Source of the DNA: Planctomycetota bacterium
GTDB lineage: Bacteria > Planctomycetota > GCA-002687715 > DRQF01
Direction of reading: 5' to 3'
NCBI GenBank assembly: GCA_020639295.1
Contig: JACKGY010000003.1
Location: 744,001 to 808,000, forward strand
DNA: 64,000 nucleotides
This document shows positions 8,622 to 18,824 of the stretch, in pieces (position 1 is the stretch's first letter; every line of letters begins with the position of its first letter). The position numbers and the translations under genes are program-made. The notes under the pieces are model-generated. The model was not told where the DNA came from and did not search any database. It was given only the letters and a program-made list of their open reading frames with translations.

Positions 8622-9857
8622 TCAGCGCCGCTTCTCCACGATGGTGAGGAGACGTGACTCCTCGTAGCCGAGGCCGAGCCGGCGGTAGGCCACCTTGAGA
8701 CGCATCAGGAGCTCGACGTTCTCGCTGTCGGCCCGGCGGAGGCGCTCGAGTTCCTCGCGCGCCTCGGCGTGCAGGCCGCGCTGCCGGAAGTACTCGGCCC
8801 GGAGCATGCTGGGGCCGGCGCCTCCCAGCGCCGCGATGCGGACGAGGTCGCGATCGATCTCGTCGCGCTCCACCCCGCCGACCACCTCGAAGCGGAGCTT
8901 GGCCACCAGATCCCGGCTCACCGGCCGCGGCTGGACCTCGATCCGGTAGCGGCCCCCCGGACGGAGCGACAGGACCTCGTCCGGCCAGTGGATCGCGTAG
9001 CCGTCCTCGACCCGCTTGAAGAGCTGGCGATCGTCGTCCTCGTCGAAGACCCGGATCTCGAATCCCTGGCCGCCGCTCCCCCCGGCCCAGCGCAAGCTGG
9101 GCCTGAGATCGTGGATGCGCCGCAGGGGATGGATGACGCGGACCACGTCGCCAAGGCCGCGGCCGGCCTCCGGCTCGGCGGCGGCGAGATCCCGGATGGT
9201 GGGCCGATCGGCCTCCGCGCGGTCGAAGAATCGTTTGCTGAACAGGTCGCCCGGATCACGTTGCCGCCAGCGCCCCTCCACCAGGGCGACCACCTCGCCA
9301 TCGCTCTTGAGCGCCTCGATGTAGTCGCCCGGCCGGGCCACGATTTCCTGGCCCGGGTCGACGAAGCCCCCGGGCTCCACCGGACGGACCTCGCCGTCTT
9401 CGGCGTCGATGAGCTGCGGACTGCCCAGACGGCGGAACACGAAGTGACGTTCCCGCACGGACCGGCGCGAGGCGCCGAAGGGCAGGATCTCGGTCATCGG
9501 CAGCGCGATGGCCAGGACCGCGGCCACGGCGCCGAGGATCCAGGGTGTCCAGCGCCGCGGCAGCCGCCGGCCGAAGAGCCGGCCGCCGTCTTCCCTCAGG
9601 GCCGGGCGGCGCAGGAGCATCGGCACCACGCCGGCCTCGAAGTCGGCCTGGAGATCGATCGCCCGCCGCCGGCAGGCCGGGCAGGCCAGGAGGTGGTTCT
9701 CGACCCGCCCCAGCTCGGTCTTGAGCAGGGTGCCGGAGACCAGGCCGGCGAGGTCCTCGGCGTCGAGATGCTCGACGGCACCGGACTCGTCGGCCAGCTC
9801 CCGCACCAGGTAGTGCACGATGCGCTGGCGTTCGTCGGCCTCGTGGTGCCCCCTCAT
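8622..9857 (-). CDS. membrane anti-sigma-like protein with zinc finger
   Basis: In this 411-residue protein, residues 50-62 (GRVENHLLACPAC) form the zf-HC2 pattern His55-Cys59-Cys62 typical of zinc-binding anti-sigma domains. One transmembrane helix lies at about 104-124 (TPWILGAVAAVLAIALPM). An extracytoplasmic part of nearly 290 residues follows. It contains an IEALKSDGEVVALVEGRWR strand segment, an Ig/FN3-like stretch (PSLRWAGGSGGQGFEIRVFDEDD) and a helical C-terminus ending in tandem helices. The ATG overlaps the end of the sigma-like gene by 4 bp (ATGA, 9854-9857). This supports a sigma/anti-sigma pair in which the outer domain senses an envelope signal. The partner assignment is inferred from coupling. 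Confidence 0.75.
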   Translation of the reverse strand: MRGHHEADERQRIVHYLVRELADESGAVEHLDAEDLAGLVSGTLLKTELGRVENHLLACPACRRRAIDLQADFEAGVVPMLLRRPALREDGGRLFGRRLPRRWTPWILGAVAAVLAIALPMTEILPFGASRRSVRERHFVFRRLGSPQLIDAEDGEVRPVEPGGFVDPGQEIVARPGDYIEALKSDGEVVALVEGRWRQRDPGDLFSKRFFDRAEADRPTIRDLAAAEPEAGRGLGDVVRVIHPLRRIHDLRPSLRWAGGSGGQGFEIRVFDEDDDRQLFKRVEDGYAIHWPDEVLSLRPGGRYRIEVQPRPVSRDLVAKLRFEVVGGVERDEIDRDLVRIAALGGAGPSMLRAEYFRQRGLHAEAREELERLRRADSENVELLMRLKVAYRRLGLGYEESRLLTIVEKRR

Positions 9858-10837
9858 GCCTCGCGCTCCAGCTCGAAGCCGAGCACCGGCATCAGCTCCC
9901 GCTCCAGTTCGCCGCTGACCTGGCGATGCAGGGCCTCCTCGACGTCGGGTGCCCGAAGCTCGCCGCGGAAGCTCTCGACCAGCTTCCAGAAGAAGCGGTC
10001 GAAGAGCGCCTCGAGGACCTGGCGGTGCCGGGCGAGCAGCTGGGCCGCGTCCGGCGCCCGGTTGCGTTCGGCCAGGATGCCGCTCGCCGCCAGGCCGACG
10101 GCGCTGCCGCCGGCGGCGAGGATCTCGATCAGCTTCTGGTCGCGTGGCGGCAGGGCCTGCCACTGGTCGCCGAAGACCTGGCGCAGCCGGGCGCCGAAGT
10201 CCTGGCGGTCGAGTTCCTGGTCGTCATCGGACACCCCCGCGGCGCCGAGGTCGACGATCGGCATCGAGGCGGTCCGCGCGGCCGTGACCGCGCCGGTGAC
10301 GCCCTCGTCGCGGGCCGCGAAGCCACCGCGGAAGCTGGCGCGGATGTAGCAGAACAGCCAGTTCTGCAGGTCCGACCGGCCCCGGTAATCGGCGATGGCG
10401 CCGATCTGGCCGTCCTCGCCGCGCAGCTCGCGGACCAGGTCGAGCAGGAGGTCTCGCGCCTCGTCGCTGGTGCGTCCGGAGCGGATGAACAGGGACTTGA
10501 GGTAGGTGCCGAAACGCTCGACGAAGACCTGCCAGGCGTCCTCTCGGCCCCGCTTGAGGAGGATGGCGAGGCCGAAATCGCGATGCCCGAGCACGCGACT
10601 GACGTGGGGGCCGAGGCGGGCATCCGCCGGCTCGGCCGGCATCGAGGAGAGCAGCGAACGGGCGGCGCTCTGGGCCACCGCGTCCCGGTATTCCTCGTAG
10701 CGTAAACCCAGCTCGAGCGCCGTCCGGCAGTGTTCGAGCGCGGCGGCCACGTCGTCGCCGAAGCGACGTTCGAAGGCGCGGGCCGAGCGGGCGACGTCGC
10801 CCAGGATGCCCACGGCGAGCTTCATGTCCTCGTTCAC
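9854..10837 (-). CDS. divergent ECF-like RNA polymerase sigma factor
   Basis: The 327-residue protein starts at a GTG at 10837 preceded by GGGGAAAGGA about 5 nt away; upstream in-frame codons lack a ribosome site. Residues near 95-180 (EDAWQVFVERFGTYLKSLFIRSG, DEARDLLLDLVREL, DLQNWLFCYIRASFR) fit sigma region 2, and a LPPRDQKLIEILAAGGS segment fits the start of region 4. The region 4 recognition helix is poorly conserved and followed by an unusual 60-residue helical tail. An N-terminal extension of about 90 helical residues is also unlike compact ECF factors. It is coupled to the zinc-finger membrane protein downstream. I read it as a divergent ECF sigma factor; it could also be a sigma-derived regulator that no longer binds a promoter. 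Confidence 0.65.
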   Translation of the reverse strand: MNEDMKLAVGILGDVARSARAFERRFGDDVAAALEHCRTALELGLRYEEYRDAVAQSAARSLLSSMPAEPADARLGPHVSRVLGHRDFGLAILLKRGREDAWQVFVERFGTYLKSLFIRSGRTSDEARDLLLDLVRELRGEDGQIGAIADYRGRSDLQNWLFCYIRASFRGGFAARDEGVTGAVTAARTASMPIVDLGAAGVSDDDQELDRQDFGARLRQVFGDQWQALPPRDQKLIEILAAGGSAVGLAASGILAERNRAPDAAQLLARHRQVLEALFDRFFWKLVESFRGELRAPDVEEALHRQVSGELERELMPVLGFELEREA

Positions 10838-10995
10838 GTCGGTCCTTTCCCCACGTAGCAAGTCATGCCCGGGCCGGCGGCTCGCCACACGGGTAAAGAT
10901 ACAAGAAGTCGCCGGTCGATATGAGGGGGAGCCCTCTCGTCCCGGGAACGCCCGGAGGTCCGGGACGGTGTCGTCGCCCTGGGGAGGAGCGGGAC

Positions 10996-11808
10996 ATGCG
11001 AGTGGAAATGGTCGTGCTCATCCGCCTCGACGCCGAGGATCGGCTCCGATTCGCCGATCTCACCGAGCTCGACCTTTCCGCCGGTCCGGCCGGCGAGGCC
11101 TACGTCGAACACCGCCTGCCCGCCCGCAGCGCGGAGTACCTTCACTTCCTCGACGAGCTCGACCAGCGCGGCATCGAGTACTGGGTCCGCGAGGAACGCC
11201 ATTTCGACCTGCGCGAGATCCGCGACGCCCGGGCCCTGCGCCTTCGACCCCTGGACACGATCCATCACGTCGGTCTCCCCCACGAAACGCTCCTCGACTG
11301 GAGCGATTGCTGCGCCACCTGCATGCGGGTGCCGACCCAGCGCGGCCAGCTCCTGGTGGACGGCCGGCTGCTCGCCGACCACTGCCTGCTGGGCGGGCCC
11401 CGGGGCGAACTCCTGGTCTCGGAACGGATCGCGCTGCGGATGATCAAGGAGGGCGTGACCGGCTGCCTCCTCCGCGAGTTGCGTCTGGCCGAGGACGGCC
11501 CCGAGCCGGCCGAGGGCTGGTTCCAGGTCCTCACCACCACCCGGCTGCCCCCGGCCGTGAGTCCGCCGACCCGGTTCGCCCTGACCGAGGACCACTGCGC
11601 GAGTTGCGGCCAGGGCGGCCTCTTCGTCGACTCCATGCTCTACTACGACGTCGACGATGGTGACCTGGACGACATCAATGCCACCTTCGAGCTGATCGGC
11701 GAGGGTGCCGGACTGGCGCCTGAGCTGATCTTCTCGCCCCGCTTCTACAATCTCCTGGTCTCCGCCGGCGCCCGATTCGAGGAACCGGAACCGGTGGTCT
11801 TCGTCTGA
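10996..11808 (+). CDS. hypothetical protein with two Cys-pair motifs
   Basis: A 270-residue cytoplasmic protein starts at the ATG at 10996 (GGGAGGAGCG upstream). Two cysteine pairs are visible: DCCATCM, followed by a further Cys in LLADHCLL, and DHCASCGQGG about 95 residues later. Together they could hold one metal ion. The N-terminal part (MRVEMVVLIRLDAED...) is an alpha/beta segment, and the C-terminus reads SPRFYNLLVSAGARFEEPEPVVFV. There is a distant look of the double-CXXCG proteins described in myxobacteria, but only one of the pairs has the following Gly, so I do not assign it. It is divergent from the sigma operon and about 240 bp before tig. Confidence 0.6.
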   Translation: MRVEMVVLIRLDAEDRLRFADLTELDLSAGPAGEAYVEHRLPARSAEYLHFLDELDQRGIEYWVREERHFDLREIRDARALRLRPLDTIHHVGLPHETLLDWSDCCATCMRVPTQRGQLLVDGRLLADHCLLGGPRGELLVSERIALRMIKEGVTGCLLRELRLAEDGPEPAEGWFQVLTTTRLPPAVSPPTRFALTEDHCASCGQGGLFVDSMLYYDVDDGDLDDINATFELIGEGAGLAPELIFSPRFYNLLVSAGARFEEPEPVVFV

Positions 11809-11874
11809 CCACGACGCCGGCCACGGGGCCCGCGAGCCGACCCTAAGTCGCGTGCCGGCCATGCCTTTCCGAGC

Positions 11875-11903
11875 TTGATTCCCCCCCTGCCAGATCGTAT
11901 CGT
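11875..11903 (+). promoter_or_regulatory. putative promoter of tig-clpP-clpX
   Basis: TTGATT (11875-11880) and TATCGT (11898-11903) are spaced by 17 bp, each matching four of six sigma70 positions. The implied 5' leader is about 140 nt and contains two hairpins. Confidence 0.45.
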
Positions 11904-11929
11904 CCGCCAGTTTCCGCGACCGGATCGGG

Positions 11930-11964
11930 TCCCCCTCCGGGCCGCCCGCATGGCGGCAGGGGGA
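11930..11964 (+). other. hairpin in the tig leader
   Basis: TCCCCCT (11930-11936) pairs with AGGGGGA (11958-11964), and inside it CCGCC (11942-11946) pairs with GGCGG (11952-11956). A second small hairpin, CGGGCC/GGCCCG, lies at 12011-12027, just before the start codon at 12049. Their function is unknown; they may only reflect high G+C. Confidence 0.35.
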
Positions 11965-12048
11965 GTCGTCGCCCGCCGGGTCGCGCCGACCGCACACACC
12001 CCAGGTAATCCGGGCCACCCCGGCCCGTCGTTGAAGAGGCACGAGCGC

Positions 12049-13377
12049 ATGCAGTCCCGCATCGAGGAGATCGGCCCCTGCCGTCGCAAGCTGACGGTCA
12101 CGGTCTCGGCCGACCAGATCAAGAACGCCATCGAGAAGTCCTACGGCGAGCTGCGCCGCAACATCACCCTGCCCGGCTTCCGCCGCGGCAAGGCGCCCCG
12201 GAGCGTCCTCGAGCGCCGCTTCGGCGACCACGTCATGGACGACGTCAAGCGTGACCTCATCGTCGAGGGCATCGAGGAGACGATCCGCGAGCACAAGCTC
12301 GAGGTGGTGAGCGATCCCGACTTCGGCGACCGGCCGGTCGAGCTGGAGCCCGGCACCGACTTCGAGTTCACGGTCGAGGTCGACGTGAAGCCGGACTTCG
12401 AGATCCCTTCCTTCGAGGGCATCAAGGTGACGCGCAGCGTCGAGGCGGTGACCGAGGCCCGCATCGACGAGGTCATGGAGCGGCTCCGTCAGGAGAACGC
12501 CAGCTGGATTCCGGTCGAGGACGGTGGCGCCCAGAACGGCGACCTGGTCATCGGCGGCCTGCGCTTCATGGACGGCGACAACGAGGCCTTCAAGCGCGAG
12601 CAGGCCCACCTTCGCGTCGGTGACGACGAGAAGATCGCCGGCGCGCCGATCAGCGGCGGCTCGGCCTGCTTCGTCGGCAAGGCGAGCGGCGAGCAGGTCG
12701 AGGCCGAGGTGACGATTCCCGGGGACCACCCGATCAGCGCGCTTCGTGGCAAGACCCTGGCCATGCACTTCGACCTCCAGGAGGTCAAGCGCATGGAGCT
12801 GCCCGAGATCGACGACGACTTCGCCGGCGGCTACGGCCTGGACGACCTGGCCGCGCTGCGCGGCAAGATCCGGGAGGATCTCGAGGAGAACGCCCGCCTG
12901 GAAGCCCAGCACGGCACCGAGGAGAAGGTCCTCGACGCCCTGCTCCAGCGGGTCGAGATCCCGGTGCCCGACACCACCCTCAACCGAACCCTCGACGCCC
13001 AGGCCCGGGACCAGCTCATCCGCCGGGTCATGTCCGGCCAGATGGGCACCGAGGACATGGGCGCGGCCATGGCCGCTCTGCGCGAGGAGCTCCGCGGCGA
13101 GGCCGAGCACTCGATTCGCGCCTGGTACCTGATGCAGAAGATCGCCAAGCGCGAGAAGATCTTCGCCACCGAGGACGACGTCCAGCGGCGGATCGAGGAG
13201 ATGGCGATGTCCCGCGGCACGACCCCGACCAAGGTCCGCGAGGAACTGGCGGAAAAGGATGCCCTGGACCAGGTTCGGACCGCCGTCCTGGAGCAAAAGG
13301 TCCGGATCTGGCTCACGGAGCAGGTCGAGATTGTCGAAGATTCGGTGGGCTCCGCGGACGCCGGCGCCGAGGGTTGA
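12049..13377 (+). CDS. tig: trigger factor, ribosome-associated chaperone
   Basis: The 442-residue protein has the three trigger factor parts. The N-terminal ribosome-binding domain contains the signature LPGFRRGKAPRSVLERRFG (about 40-58). A middle FKBP-like domain spans about 155-240, and a long helical C-terminal chaperone domain runs to the end. It binds nascent chains at the ribosome exit and has prolyl isomerase activity in studied members. The FKBP domain looks divergent. The ATG at 12049 was chosen by homology to the family N-terminus (MQSRIEEIGPCRRKLTV). It lies immediately upstream of clpP and clpX, a conserved bacterial order linking folding and proteolysis. Confidence 0.95.
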   Translation: MQSRIEEIGPCRRKLTVTVSADQIKNAIEKSYGELRRNITLPGFRRGKAPRSVLERRFGDHVMDDVKRDLIVEGIEETIREHKLEVVSDPDFGDRPVELEPGTDFEFTVEVDVKPDFEIPSFEGIKVTRSVEAVTEARIDEVMERLRQENASWIPVEDGGAQNGDLVIGGLRFMDGDNEAFKREQAHLRVGDDEKIAGAPISGGSACFVGKASGEQVEAEVTIPGDHPISALRGKTLAMHFDLQEVKRMELPEIDDDFAGGYGLDDLAALRGKIREDLEENARLEAQHGTEEKVLDALLQRVEIPVPDTTLNRTLDAQARDQLIRRVMSGQMGTEDMGAAMAALREELRGEAEHSIRAWYLMQKIAKREKIFATEDDVQRRIEEMAMSRGTTPTKVREELAEKDALDQVRTAVLEQKVRIWLTEQVEIVEDSVGSADAGAEG

Positions 13378-13394
13378 ATCGAAGGAGAGCGGAC

Positions 13395-13994
13395 ATGTCC
13401 TATTTCATTCCCTACGTCATCGAGAAGAAGGGCGGTTCCGAGCGCGCCTACGACATCTACTCGCGGCTGCTCGAGGACCGGATCGTCTTCATCGGGAGCG
13501 AGGTCTCCGACGTGCTCGCCAATTCGGTGACCGCGCAGCTCTTGTTCCTGCAGAAGGAGAACCGGCACCAGGACATCCAGATCTTCATCAACTCGCCGGG
13601 CGGCTCGGTGACGGCGGGCCTGGCCATCCTCGACGTGATGCGCTACGTCCCCTGTGACATCGCCACCTACTGCATCGGCCAGGCCTCCTCGATGGGCGCG
13701 GTCCTGCTCGGGGCCGGCACCAAGGGCAAGCGCCACGCCCTCCCCAACGCCAGGATCATGATCCACCAGCCCTGGGGCGGCGCCCAGGGCACCGCGATCG
13801 ACATCGGCATCCAGGCCCAGGAGATCGGCCGGATGAAGAAGACCCTCAACGGGATCCTCGCCGAGTCCTGCGACAAGAGCCTCGAGGAGATCGAGCGCGA
13901 CTCCGATCGGGATTTCTTCATGTCGGCGGAGGAAGCGAAGGCCTACGGTATCATCGACGAGATCATTTCCCCGATGAAGGCCGAGAAGAAGTAG
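13395..13994 (+). CDS. clpP: ATP-dependent Clp protease proteolytic subunit
   Basis: The 199-residue protein has the serine-protease triad of ClpP: Ser99 in GQASSMGAVLL, His124 in RIMIHQPWGGAQG and an Asp in DSDRDFFM near 173. The oxyanion segment INSPGGSVTAG is intact. It forms a tetradecameric chamber that degrades substrates unfolded by ClpX. A GAAGGAG lies about 9 nt before the ATG at 13395. It is followed after 6 bp by clpX, so the two are co-translated. Confidence 0.96.
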   Translation: MSYFIPYVIEKKGGSERAYDIYSRLLEDRIVFIGSEVSDVLANSVTAQLLFLQKENRHQDIQIFINSPGGSVTAGLAILDVMRYVPCDIATYCIGQASSMGAVLLGAGTKGKRHALPNARIMIHQPWGGAQGTAIDIGIQAQEIGRMKKTLNGILAESCDKSLEEIERDSDRDFFMSAEEAKAYGIIDEIISPMKAEKK

Positions 13995-14000
13995 GACGCG

Positions 14001-15323
<1,323 letters not shown>

Positions 15324-15325
15324 CC

Positions 15326-15537
15326 GGACCGCGGAGCGCCTGGACCGCGGAGCGCCTGGACCGCGGAGCGCCTGCTCCGCCTCCTCCAGGTCACCACGTG
15401 GCAAGAACGTACTGCGCAGCCGGCGCTGCGCGGTCCTTGGATCGTCTGGACCGCGGAGCGCCTGCTCCGCTTCTTCCAGGCAAGCTCACGCCAAGAACGT
15501 ACTGCGCAGCCGGCGCTGAGCGGTCCCGGCGCAGCCG
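15326..15537 (+). repeat. 90-bp tandem repeat with two hairpins per unit, after clpX
   Basis: The 16-bp unit GGACCGCGGAGCGCCT occurs three times in tandem (15326, 15342, 15358) and again at 15448. From 15358 a longer unit repeats with a 90-bp period (15358-15447 and 15448-15537). Each long unit has the hairpin GCGGAGC-GCCT-GCTCCGC (15363-15380 and 15453-15470) and then AAGAACGTACTGCGCAGCC (15403 and 15493). The latter leads into a second hairpin, GCGCAGC-CGGC-GCTGCGC, which is perfect in unit 1 and has one mismatch in unit 2. The repeat fills most of the 317-bp gap between clpX and rlmN. No coding signal is seen. It may act as a terminator or be a copy of a dispersed palindromic repeat family. 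Confidence 0.85.
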
Positions 15538-15640
15538 GCGTGGTCCCCTCCCCGATCCCGCGGTTGTTGGTCCGCCGGCCGATCGCGCGTACATTCGAGT
15601 TGCCCGTCACGACCGACGGAACGAAACGAAGCGAACCGCG

Positions 15641-16699
<1,059 letters not shown>

Positions 16700-16745
16700 C
16701 GAGGAGGGCGCCCGGGTGACCCGAGGGTCGCCGGCCAGAACGAGA

Positions 16746-16780
16746 AGGAGGCCCGGCCACGCTTGGCGGCCGGGCCTCCT
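16746..16780. terminator. strong bidirectional hairpin terminator
   Basis: AGGAGGCCCGGCC (16746-16758) pairs perfectly over 13 bp with GGCCGGGCCTCCT (16768-16780) around a 9-nt loop. It sits between the convergent stops of rlmN and the PDZ gene, so it can serve both strands. There is no T-tract. Confidence 0.75.
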
Positions 16781-16799
16781 CGTGCACGGAACCTGGAGT

Positions 16800-18185
16800 T
16801 CAGAACTTCTTGATCTCGACGCCGCTGCCCGGGCGGTCGAGCTTGCGCAAGGGCTCGAGTTCCTTCACGGGCTCGTCGACCTTGCGTGTCCCGGGCTTGA
16901 GGCCGGAGACGCTGAGGCTCTCCTTGCCACGCAGGAGTCCGATGGAAACCCTCTCACCGGGGCCGATGGCCTTGAAGGCGGTCACCAGGTCGGCGACCGC
17001 GTTGATCGGCGTGGTACCGATCCGCAGCAGGACGTCGCCTTCCTTGATGCCCATGCCGGCGGCGAGACCATTCGGTTCCACCGCCGAGACGTAGACCCCC
17101 TCGGCGCCCAGCTTCTCGCGGTCGAGGTCGGCGGCCACCGCGGCCGGCGGCGCGCCCACCACGACGCCGAGTCGCTCGCCCTCGTCGCGCGGGCGAACCG
17201 GAACACGACTGCGCCGGAAGCGGTCGATGTCGCCGAAGATGTCGTCCTGCCCCAGCTCGCCGAAGAGCCGATCGAGGCGCTCGCGGAGGCTGCGGTCGCG
17301 AGCCTCCTGCCGCTCGTTCAGGTCGCGGAGCTGGGTCTCGAGTTCGGCGAAGGGGTCCTCCAGGGTCAGTTCGAGGAGGCGCTTCAGGCGCTCGTGGGTC
17401 TTCAACTCACGCGCGGAGAGATCGCCGAGCGGGCTGTCGGGCCGCAGCACCTCGAAGCTGAAGGAGTTGTTCTCGAACAGGCCGGTGTCCTTGTAGCGCT
17501 CGTAGAGCTCGGCGTGTTCCTTCTTGAAGCTCTCGAGGTCGGGCGCGCTGGCCGTGGTCTTGGCGCCATCGCGGGGCTCGACGACGAAGGTGACCCCGCG
17601 ATCGTCCTGGGTGAGGGTGAGCCTCTCGCCGCCACGATAGATCTGCTTGCTGCTCATGAAGCTGGAACCACCGGGACCGATGACGAAGGACTGGGTCGAT
17701 CCGGGATTGCCGGCGAAGACCCTGGCCTCGGTCCGGGCCCGATCCTCGCGCTGGTCCTTCCAGCCGTTCATCGCGCGCCGGAAGTCCTCGTCGGATTCGA
17801 AGTCGTCGCGGCGGGGCCGCGGCCTGGGGTCGATCACCTGCCCCGGACGGATCGGCCGGAGCGGCTCGACCTCGTCCTCGACGGGCGCCGCCGGGCGCTC
17901 CTTCGCCTCGAGGTCGTCCATGATGGCCCGAAGCCGCATGCGCGTCTCGGGGTCCTCGTCCTTCAGGTGCTTGCGGATCGCCGGCAGGGCCGCCTCGCCG
18001 AGACGGCGCAGCTCGGCGTCCGCCTGCTCCCGGACCGCGTAGTCGCGGTCGGCGAGCTTCGCGATCAGCGCCTCGACCCGTTCGGCCTTGATGACCGGAG
18101 CGGCAGGCTTCGGCGTCGGCGGTTCCTGGGCGGCCACCAGGCCGGCCAGTCCGAAGATGAGAAGAGCGGCGAGTTTGACCTTCAT
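16800..18185 (-). CDS. exported PDZ-domain protein
   Basis: This 461-residue protein has a signal peptide ending LVAA-Q (cleavage near residue 19). A helical HEAT-like segment (ALIAKLADRDYAVREQADAELRRLGEAALPAIRKHL) is followed by a charged, low-complexity middle. A C-terminal PDZ domain at about 340-435 contains GVYVSAVEPNGLAAGMGIKEGDVLLRIG, the usual carboxylate-binding and second-half motifs. No protease triad is present, so it is not a HtrA/Deg enzyme but an exported peptide-binding scaffold. The ATG at 18185 is preceded by GGAGGA and was preferred over a longer form without a sensible leader. It is convergent with rlmN. Confidence 0.75.
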   Translation of the reverse strand: MKVKLAALLIFGLAGLVAAQEPPTPKPAAPVIKAERVEALIAKLADRDYAVREQADAELRRLGEAALPAIRKHLKDEDPETRMRLRAIMDDLEAKERPAAPVEDEVEPLRPIRPGQVIDPRPRPRRDDFESDEDFRRAMNGWKDQREDRARTEARVFAGNPGSTQSFVIGPGGSSFMSSKQIYRGGERLTLTQDDRGVTFVVEPRDGAKTTASAPDLESFKKEHAELYERYKDTGLFENNSFSFEVLRPDSPLGDLSARELKTHERLKRLLELTLEDPFAELETQLRDLNERQEARDRSLRERLDRLFGELGQDDIFGDIDRFRRSRVPVRPRDEGERLGVVVGAPPAAVAADLDREKLGAEGVYVSAVEPNGLAAGMGIKEGDVLLRIGTTPINAVADLVTAFKAIGPGERVSIGLLRGKESLSVSGLKPGTRKVDEPVKELEPLRKLDRPGSGVEIKKF

Positions 18186-18273
18186 CACGTCGTCCTCCGT
18201 GTTCACCAACCCTGACACGACCAGGGACGAAGGTCGAGTTTCAAGGCTCCGGAAAATCGGGAGGCAAGGTCTG

Positions 18274-18311
18274 GCGGCCTGGACGGCCGCGGGTGACCGG
18301 CGGGGTCACCC
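18274..18311 (-). terminator. two adjacent hairpins downstream of the broken gene
   Basis: GCGGCC/GGCCGC (18274-18290, 5-nt loop) is followed directly by GGGTGACC/GGTCACCC (18291-18311, 5-nt loop). They lie between the minus-strand pseudogene and the PDZ gene. The remainder of 18186-18361 shows nothing else I can name. Confidence 0.4.
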
Positions 18312-18361
18312 TCGAGGTGGGCGCGACGGCGGGCGGCAGCGTGACCGGCGCGGGGCGGAGT

Positions 18362-18614
18362 TCAGCGCGAGAGTTTGCGGGAGATCGCCGCCCAGAGGTC
18401 GAGGTCGGGGGTCGCGGCGTCGAGGCGCCGGTATTGCTCATCGGCCCAGCGGCCGAGGAGCGGGCCGGTGAAGGGGTCGTCGTCGCCCGGCAGGGCGCCC
18501 AGGCCCGGCATCGGGCTCGGGGAACAGGGCCGCGTCGGCCAACTCGAAGCGATCGGGTTCCGGTCCGGGCGGACGGATGTCAGGTCACGAGGTCTCGGCT
18601 GTGACATGGCTCAT
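18362..18614 (-). pseudogene. small disrupted gene (in-frame TGA plus frameshift)
   Basis: From the ATG at 18614 (GGAG upstream) the frame reads MSHVTAETS, then a TGA at 18587-18585. It continues in the same frame with coding-like sequence PEPDRFELADAALFPEPDA. About 60 nt later the coding-like signal moves to another frame and ends GRWADEQYRRLDAATPDLDL and a Lys-Leu-Ser-Arg tail at the stop at 18362. Both stretches show the strong third-position G/C bias of real genes here, yet no single frame covers both. This looks like a degraded gene of about 80 codons, or one with sequencing errors. An alternative intact reading (ATG at 18607, 81 codons) has an unconvincing N-terminus. The product is unknown. 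Confidence 0.45.
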
Positions 18615-18799
18615 CAACTCCGTTGTTTCTTGTCGAGGCGCAGGGCTCGGGCCCCATGGCAGCGACGCCTCGTCCTGATCAGTTACGCTCCCCGCCCGGG
18701 CCCTCGAAGTCCAGGCCGGAAAAATCCCGGACATTTTCGTAACCACAGGGAATACTGCGATTCCGACCTAGGACGATCGGAGCGCGATTGCGAGGGATG

Positions 18800-18818
18800 G
18801 CGGCGCCCTCGGCGCCGC
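18800..18818 (-). terminator. hairpin just downstream of accA
   Basis: GCGGCGCC (18800-18807) pairs with GGCGCCGC (18811-18818) around a 3-nt loop, 7 nt past the accA stop. The rest of 18615-18799 holds nothing I recognise. Confidence 0.5.
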
Positions 18819-18824
18819 TCGGGA

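Noticed and set aside
15326..15537. Repeat array considered as a CRISPR
   Set aside because: Units are only two long copies plus short tandem copies, the spacers are themselves repeated, and no cas genes are near.
18585..18587. In-frame TGA considered as a selenocysteine codon
   Set aside because: The frame is also broken about 60 nt later, the surrounding residues match no known selenoprotein, and no SECIS-like hairpin is evident just downstream.
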